Positions 8,433-11,778 of a DNA stretch of 11,778 nucleotides are shown here, piece after piece. How positions within the stretch are numbered: position 1 is the stretch's first letter; each line of letters begins with the position of its first letter. Source of the DNA: Pontiella sp. (GTDB taxonomy: Bacteria > Verrucomicrobiota > Kiritimatiellia > Kiritimatiellales > Pontiellaceae); NCBI GenBank assembly GCA_029935255.1, contig JAOZKS010000045.1, positions 1 to 11,778 on the forward strand. The letters run 5' to 3'. The notes under the pieces are model-generated. The model saw only the letters and a program-made list of their open reading frames with translations, had not been told where the DNA came from and did not search any database. Made by a program: the position numbers and the translations under genes.

Positions 8433-8770
8433 GAAGCAGGAACCGCTTCCACGCGTTCGATGGAGTCGGACTTGCTGAGGGTGAGGCGTACGATGCAGTC
8501 GGAGGTGGCGAGCAAATCGTGCGGCACAGCCCCGTCGAGGTTGAGTAGGTCGCCTTTGACCAGGTTGAGTATCTCGCCATTCACACCGAAGTCGAGGGTG
8601 CCTTCCACCAGGGCCACGGTGATGGGGTATGGCGTCTGGTGTTCGGCCATGCGCTGGCCTTGCTTGAAGACAATCCGAACTTCTTTGGTCGCATCGGTTT
8701 GAAACAGAACAGAGATGGCCGGGCCGGACTCTTTGTAGGTGATGTCTTTCAGAATATTTGCGGATTCCAT
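8429..8770 (-). CDS. small cupin-domain protein
   Basis: The product is a 113-residue single-domain protein. Residues 35-100 follow the cupin pattern: FKQGQRMAEHQTP, VALVEGTLDFGVNG, LVKGDLLNLDG, and VPHDLLATSDCIVRLTL. His44 and His84, and perhaps Glu56, are at metal-ligand positions. The second His of the classical HxH pair is missing, so metal binding is uncertain. The length and pattern fit the many stand-alone cupins of unassigned role, and no substrate can be deduced. The ATG at 8770 has an AAGGAGC ribosome site 5 bases upstream. The TAG stop lies in the right end of the palindromic repeat. It is divergent from the small charged protein at 8918. Confidence 0.8.
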   Translation of the reverse strand: MESANILKDITYKESGPAISVLFQTDATKEVRIVFKQGQRMAEHQTPYPITVALVEGTLDFGVNGEILNLVKGDLLNLDGAVPHDLLATSDCIVRLTLSKSDSIERVEAVPAS

Positions 8771-8884
8771 GCGATGCTCCTTTTGCTGCCACGGTTGATG
8801 GTTGGTTATGCGCTACTTCGCACTCCCATGAAAGAAAAAAGAAAAGGGGGCGGTTTAGGTGCGAGAAATGCCCCTCGCGTGCGC

Positions 8885-8892
8885 TATACAAT
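8885..8892 (+). promoter_or_regulatory. possible -10 element for the 8918-10101 operon
   Basis: TATACAAT lies about 25 bases before the start at 8918, in the 147-bp divergent gap between the cupin gene and this operon. No convincing -35 hexamer is seen at the right distance. A small inverted repeat, GCGAG (8861-8865) with CTCGC (8874-8878), sits just upstream and could be a binding site. Confidence 0.3.
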
Positions 8893-8906
8893 GCCAATCA
8901 TCCAAC

Positions 8907-8912
8907 AAGGAG
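8907..8912 (+). promoter_or_regulatory. ribosome binding site of the 44-residue protein
   Basis: AAGGAG is followed by 5 bases and the ATG at 8918. It decides this start against the in-frame upstream starts, which would run through the intergenic gap. Confidence 0.8.
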
Positions 8913-8917
8913 CCCAA

Positions 8918-9052
8918 ATGGCAAAACCGAACTATTCATACGAAAAAAGACAAAAAGAACTGGCCAAGAAAAAGAAGCAGGAAGAAAAGCGAAAGCGGAA
9001 ACAAGGAAAGAAAGATGCCGAGTCAAGCGACGATCCAAGAGCTGCCGAATAA
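8918..9052 (+). CDS. small highly charged conserved protein (MAKPNY family)
   Basis: The product is 44 residues: it starts MAKPNYSYEKRQKELAKKKK, continues with a Lys/Arg/Glu-rich stretch, and ends in an acidic tail (about residues 33-44). Small proteins with this opening followed by a basic helix are, from memory, common in proteobacteria and others and are annotated as hypothetical. The N-terminal MAKPNY-x-(F/Y)-EKR block is the recognisable part. The basic helix suggests nucleic-acid or ribosome binding, but this is only an inference. A strong ribosome site supports the start. It is the first gene of a plus-strand set, 18 bp before the membrane protein. It is easily missed because the frame stays open far upstream. 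Confidence 0.75.
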   Translation: MAKPNYSYEKRQKELAKKKKQEEKRKRKQGKKDAESSDDPRAAE

Positions 9053-9070
9053 TCAAAACCGGGGTTCTGC

Positions 9071-9457
9071 GTGAGCCTGGAAGCCCCGATCAAACCCAAG
9101 CCAGCATCCCGAATTCCAATCGTGCTATCGACCTTTGTCTGTCCGGGGGCAGGACAGCTTGTGCAGCGGCGGTGGTTGGCGGGTTCTGCATATCTGCTTT
9201 TTTTTCTGGCAATGTTTGTTTATGTGATGGTGGTCGCTGGAAAAATTATTATCAGCTATTACCGGCTGGGATTTGAGTTCGACCACTATGACCCGGAACC
9301 AGTAAACGCGCTTCAATTGCTTCCGCCATTCGGCATGGCCCTGCTGATTTACAATATCATTGATGTTTTCTTCGCCCAGCAACGGATTAACTCGAAATGG
9401 GCCCGCGAAGAATTCATGCGGGAAAACAAGCTGCCCAATCATTTATCCGCCACATGA
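9071..9457 (+). CDS. small integral membrane protein of unknown function
   Basis: The product is 128 residues with a GTG start 18 bp after the preceding gene. Residues 15-32 form a short hydrophobic stretch with CPGAGQL. This recalls the PGxGQ turn of TM2-type small membrane proteins, but the match is too short to assign a family. Clear membrane segments lie at about 37-60 and 80-102. The charged C-terminus (QQRINSKWAREEFMRENK) is probably cytoplasmic. No catalytic motif is seen. The GTG start has only a weak upstream G-rich sequence, and it is chosen because of the tight spacing. Its stop overlaps the start of the glycosylase gene as ATGA, so the two are probably translationally coupled. Confidence 0.7.
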   Translation: MSLEAPIKPKPASRIPIVLSTFVCPGAGQLVQRRWLAGSAYLLFFLAMFVYVMVVAGKIIISYYRLGFEFDHYDPEPVNALQLLPPFGMALLIYNIIDVFFAQQRINSKWAREEFMRENKLPNHLSAT

Positions 9458-10101
9458 ACCCGTTCATCCAGCCCTCCTACGATGCACTTTTCGCCCAATG
9501 GGGCAAACAGCATTGGTGGCCCGGAGATACGCGGATAGAGATGATGCTTGGTGCCATCCTGACGCAAAACACAGCGTGGTCCAACGTGGAGAAGGCGATG
9601 TCCAACCTTCGGGAAAATAAGGCCATAACATTCAGGGCATTAGAAAAAGCATCGGTGGAGCAGATTTCCGAATGGATCCGCCCTGCGGGTTATTTCAATC
9701 AGAAGGCGGGATATATCAAGGGCATGGTCGATACCCTCCGCCAACGGTTCGACGGATCGCTCAACCAACTCTTCATCCTCGACACCCCCATCCTGCGGAA
9801 GGAACTACTTTCGTGGAAAGGAATTGGAGCCGAAACCGCCGACAGCATCTTGCTCTATGCCGCCGAGCGACCGGTCTTCGTGGTCGATGCCTACACAAAG
9901 CGGTTTCTTTCAAGACATGGATGGTGCGATGAAAAGGCCTCGTATGATTCCGTCGCGAAACTCTTCACCGACCAACTTCCGGAGGACGTTCAGCTCTACA
10001 ATGAATACCACGCCCTCATCGTCCGGTTGGGGAAGGAACACTGCAACACAAAACCGAAGTGCGAGGGGTGTCCGCTGGAGAAATTTCTGCCCCAATCGTA
10101 G
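9454..10101 (+). CDS. HhH-GPD DNA glycosylase, endonuclease III-like
   Basis: The product is 215 residues. LGAILTQNTAWSNVEKAM (about 32-49) is the typical start of the HhH-GPD helical core. The helix-hairpin-helix is LLSWKGIGAETAD (118-130), followed by FVVDAYTKR with the catalytic Asp at 145. These enzymes cut damaged bases from DNA in base-excision repair. The Lys that makes Nth a bifunctional lyase (GxGxKTA) is Glu here, so it is probably a monofunctional glycosylase, as in the MagIII/MpgII branch that handles alkylated bases. The substrate is inferred. The C-terminus has Cys197, Cys203 and Cys206, but Leu212 where the fourth [4Fe-4S] ligand is expected. The ATG at 9454 is chosen for its ATGA overlap with the membrane protein; an in-frame ATG at 9397 would add unconserved residues. 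The TAG stop is the GTAG head of repeat copy 2. Confidence 0.88.
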   Translation: MNPFIQPSYDALFAQWGKQHWWPGDTRIEMMLGAILTQNTAWSNVEKAMSNLRENKAITFRALEKASVEQISEWIRPAGYFNQKAGYIKGMVDTLRQRFDGSLNQLFILDTPILRKELLSWKGIGAETADSILLYAAERPVFVVDAYTKRFLSRHGWCDEKASYDSVAKLFTDQLPEDVQLYNEYHALIVRLGKEHCNTKPKCEGCPLEKFLPQS

Positions 10102-10206
10102 ACGAGACATCTTGTCGCTTCTATCCATTGCAAAGCTGATGCCTGCGCACAAGCCCTCCCCAACGAGGCAAGTGATTACGCCGAAGAGAAGTAATCTCGA
10201 GTCTAC
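10098..10206. repeat. REP/BIME-like palindromic element, copy 2
   Basis: The 109-bp element begins GTAGACGAG (10098-10106), as copy 1 does, and ends in the inverted GTCTAC (10201-10206). It repeats the core CCATTGCAAAGCTG (10125-10138), 7 bases, then CGCACAAGCC (10146-10155), with spacing identical to copy 1 and in the same orientation. The segment between head and core is shorter than in copy 1. After the core it has its own hairpin, GATTAC (10174-10179) with GTAATC (10191-10196). It lies exactly between the converging glycosylase and exonuclease genes, and both of their TAG stops fall inside its ends. Confidence 0.7.
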
Positions 10207-10802
10207 AGTCCAGCCAGTTCGCCCACGGTCACCCCCCCCCACCCCGGTTGTTCGAGCAGGTGCTCGATGAGCATGGCGGAGGCGACGGCATCGTAGAGTG
10301 CATCGTGGGCTTCCCTGCCCGAACACAGCGCATCCACCCGCTGTTTGAGATCAAGCATGACCATCAGATCGCCAAGTGCGTAGGTCGGGCAGCCTACCCA
10401 GACCTTGCGGGCCACCCGCAGGGTGTCGATCCACACCCCAAATTGGTGCATCGGTGCCATGGCACGGGTAAACTTTTTTTCAGTCGCCACGTTATGGGCG
10501 CAGAGCGGGTATTCCGTAAGGCGGTGCATCACCTTCGGCCATAGTTCCTGCGGGGTTGGCGCATGAGCGATTTCTTCGCGCAACATTCCGTGCCGCCCGG
10601 GGGCATGAGGGTTGAACGGTCGGTTGGCATCGACCCGCAACAAGCTCTCGAACATGGATGTCACCTCGACCTTTCCGGCTTTGAGCGAAACCATGCCGAT
10701 CTGCCACGGTTCGTTGGAATAGCCCGCCAACGCCCCGGTACTTTCATAATCGAGCACGGTGATGGTTGCATCAAAAATGGCCATGGATTCATCCATGGCC
10801 AT
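10203..10802 (-). CDS. DnaQ-like DEDDh 3'-5' exonuclease
   Basis: The product is 199 residues from the ATG at 10802. ExoI is VLDYESTG with D18 and E20, ExoIII is EAHDALYDA with H166 and D171, and ExoII is CAHNVATEKKF at 102-112. These motifs place it in the DEDDh family, which removes nucleotides from DNA or RNA 3' ends. In ExoII the usual Asp is Glu108, a variant I associate with a stand-alone branch rather than Pol III epsilon. PTYALGDLM (about 139-147) resembles the substrate-facing helix of the family. In-frame ATGs at 10814, 10802, 10796 and 10784 are all possible starts. GGAAG just before 10802 slightly favours it, and a perfect palindrome covers these codons. The gene follows the E2 gene by 30 bp and is probably co-transcribed with it. 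Near the 3' end a run of nine G encodes the GWGGV region. Confidence 0.85.
   Translation of the reverse strand: MAMDESMAIFDATITVLDYESTGALAGYSNEPWQIGMVSLKAGKVEVTSMFESLLRVDANRPFNPHAPGRHGMLREEIAHAPTPQELWPKVMHRLTEYPLCAHNVATEKKFTRAMAPMHQFGVWIDTLRVARKVWVGCPTYALGDLMVMLDLKQRVDALCSGREAHDALYDAVASAMLIEHLLEQPGWGGVTVGELAGL
10777..10802. repeat. 26-bp perfect inverted repeat over the exonuclease start
   Basis: ATGGCCATGGAT (10777-10788) and its exact reverse complement ATCCATGGCCAT (10791-10802) are separated by 2 bases. Three in-frame candidate ATG starts of the exonuclease (10802, 10796, 10784) lie in the arms or just at their ends. In the mRNA this could fold into a start-codon hairpin, although a 2-base loop would force opening of the innermost pairs. 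Confidence 0.75.
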
Positions 10803-10832
10803 GATCTTCCACATCCACGATGCAGATGCAAT

Positions 10833-11778
10833 TTATCCCTCGAGCGAAATGAGCATGGGCTCCTCGATGGCCTCGACAATCCAACGCAGGAAGCGTGCGC
10901 CGTCGGCCCCATCGATGATGCGATGATCGTAGGAAAGCGAGAGCGGCATGCGCAAACGCGGGGAACACATTCCATCTTTGCCCCCGATGCACGGATCAAG
11001 GATCGCCCGGCCCACACCGAGGATCGCCACTTCCGGCGAGTTGATGATGGGCGTGAAGAAGGAGCCACCGATTCCTCCAAGGTTGGTGACGGTGAAGGTG
11101 CCGCCTTGCATATCCGCTAGGCTGATCTTTCCTTCGCGCGCCTTCTTGGCGATGTTGCCGAGGTCGACGGCGATATCGACCATGTTTTTCTGGTCGGCAT
11201 CCTCGATTACGGGAACCATCAACCCCTTCTCGGTATCCACGGCAATGCCGATATTGTAGAAATCCTTGTAGATGATTTCGGCCTTTTCGGGATCGATGCT
11301 ACAGTTAAAACTGGGAAATACTTTCAATGCCGAAGCAACGACCTTCAAGAGAATCGCGGTGACGGTCAGCTTGGCGCCTTCGGCTTCCGCCTTCGGTGCA
11401 AAACGCTTGCGAAGCTCTTCGAGTTTGGTGATATCGGCCATGTCGTGCTGCGTGACATGCGGGATTGTGGTCCAGCAGTGCGTCATATGCGCCATGGTGG
11501 CCTTGCGGATGGCGGACATTTTTTCAATACGAACGCCGCCGATTGTTCCTGTTTTACGCGAGGGCGCTCCTTCATTTCCCATGCTGGATTTTGCATAGCT
11601 TTTCACATCTTCCAGACTAATACGGGAACCGGAGGATTCAACGGCATGGATATCCACGCCTAGTTCGCGCGCCAAACGCCGAACGTTCGGCGCAGCGGAA
11701 ACCGCTTTTTCAATCGAAACAGGGGCTGGTGCGGGCGCAGGTTTTGGCGACGGTGTTTCTTCAACCACCGCAGCGGGA
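10833..11778 (-). CDS. dihydrolipoamide acetyltransferase (E2) of pyruvate dehydrogenase-type complex, C-terminal part
   Basis: About 315 C-terminal residues are visible; the frame stays open to the right edge, so the lipoyl domain(s) are outside. In order there is a Pro/Ala-rich linker (PKPAPAPAPV), the E1/E3-binding domain (PNVRRLARELGVDIHAVESSG...ISLEDV) and the catalytic acyltransferase domain. The catalytic domain has RIEKMSAIRKATMAHM, TIPHVTQHD and the active-site block SYDHRIIDGADGARF, with the catalytic His codon at 10923-10925. E2 passes the acetyl group from lipoyl-lysine to CoA in the multi-enzyme core in the cytoplasm. The TIPHVTQHDMADIT block looks like the pyruvate type (AceF/PdhC) rather than the 2-oxoglutarate or branched-chain types. 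That choice is an inference, because the E1 and E3 genes are not in view. The DEDDh exonuclease follows on the same strand. Confidence 0.93.
   Translation of the reverse strand, partial: PAAVVEETPSPKPAPAPAPVSIEKAVSAAPNVRRLARELGVDIHAVESSGSRISLEDVKSYAKSSMGNEGAPSRKTGTIGGVRIEKMSAIRKATMAHMTHCWTTIPHVTQHDMADITKLEELRKRFAPKAEAEGAKLTVTAILLKVVASALKVFPSFNCSIDPEKAEIIYKDFYNIGIAVDTEKGLMVPVIEDADQKNMVDIAVDLGNIAKKAREGKISLADMQGGTFTVTNLGGIGGSFFTPIINSPEVAILGVGRAILDPCIGGKDGMCSPRLRMPLSLSYDHRIIDGADGARFLRWIVEAIEEPMLISLEG

Noticed and set aside
8142..8897. 251-codon minus-strand open frame across the polA end, repeat and cupin
   Set aside because: It crosses three unrelated features in a different frame from the cupin and gives low-complexity Arg/Ser/His-rich sequence with no domain.

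Overview
The window is a gene-dense stretch of bacterial chromosome. It is moderately GC-rich, with short gaps, many converging gene pairs and several overlapping gene ends. No rRNA, tRNA, CRISPR array, phage or insertion sequence is visible. The gene set fits a member of the PVC group, perhaps Kiritimatiellota or Verrucomicrobiota. This rests on a haem-protein remnant next to an Fe-S membrane protein, a GreA/GreB-like factor with a non-standard N-terminus, and an exported DsrE-like protein. The assignment is an inference from family resemblance, not a database result.

Left part (1-1250, all minus strand): a GreA/GreB-like transcription factor reads into a decayed c-type cytochrome gene. The remnant has a CxxCH motif, but the gene is truncated, internally deleted and frameshifted. 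After it comes the start of a membrane protein with a CxxCP iron-sulfur motif, cut by the window edge.

Centre (1340-8340): hrpA, a full-length DEAH-box RNA helicase, runs on the plus strand. It converges with, and overlaps by 19 bp, a small exported DsrE-family protein. Divergent from the latter is polA, a complete DNA polymerase I with intact 5' nuclease, proofreading and polymerase motifs.

Right part (8342-11778): a small cupin (minus) faces a three-gene plus-strand unit. That unit holds a 44-residue highly charged protein, a small membrane protein and an HhH-GPD DNA glycosylase/endonuclease III relative, the last two joined by an ATGA overlap. A DEDDh 3'-5' exonuclease and the E2 subunit of a 2-oxoacid (probably pyruvate) dehydrogenase complex follow on the minus strand. 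The E2 gene lies upstream and runs off the right edge.

The most notable non-coding structure is a two-copy dispersed element at 8342-8432 and 10098-10206. Each copy starts with GTAG plus an imperfect palindrome, ends with CTAC, and shares a conserved core. Each fills exactly the gap between two converging genes, and three of the four flanking stop codons are formed by the element's own GTAG/CTAC ends. This resembles REP/BIME repeats mobilised by RAYT transposases. No convincing new multi-gene system is seen; the repeats are the strongest lead.
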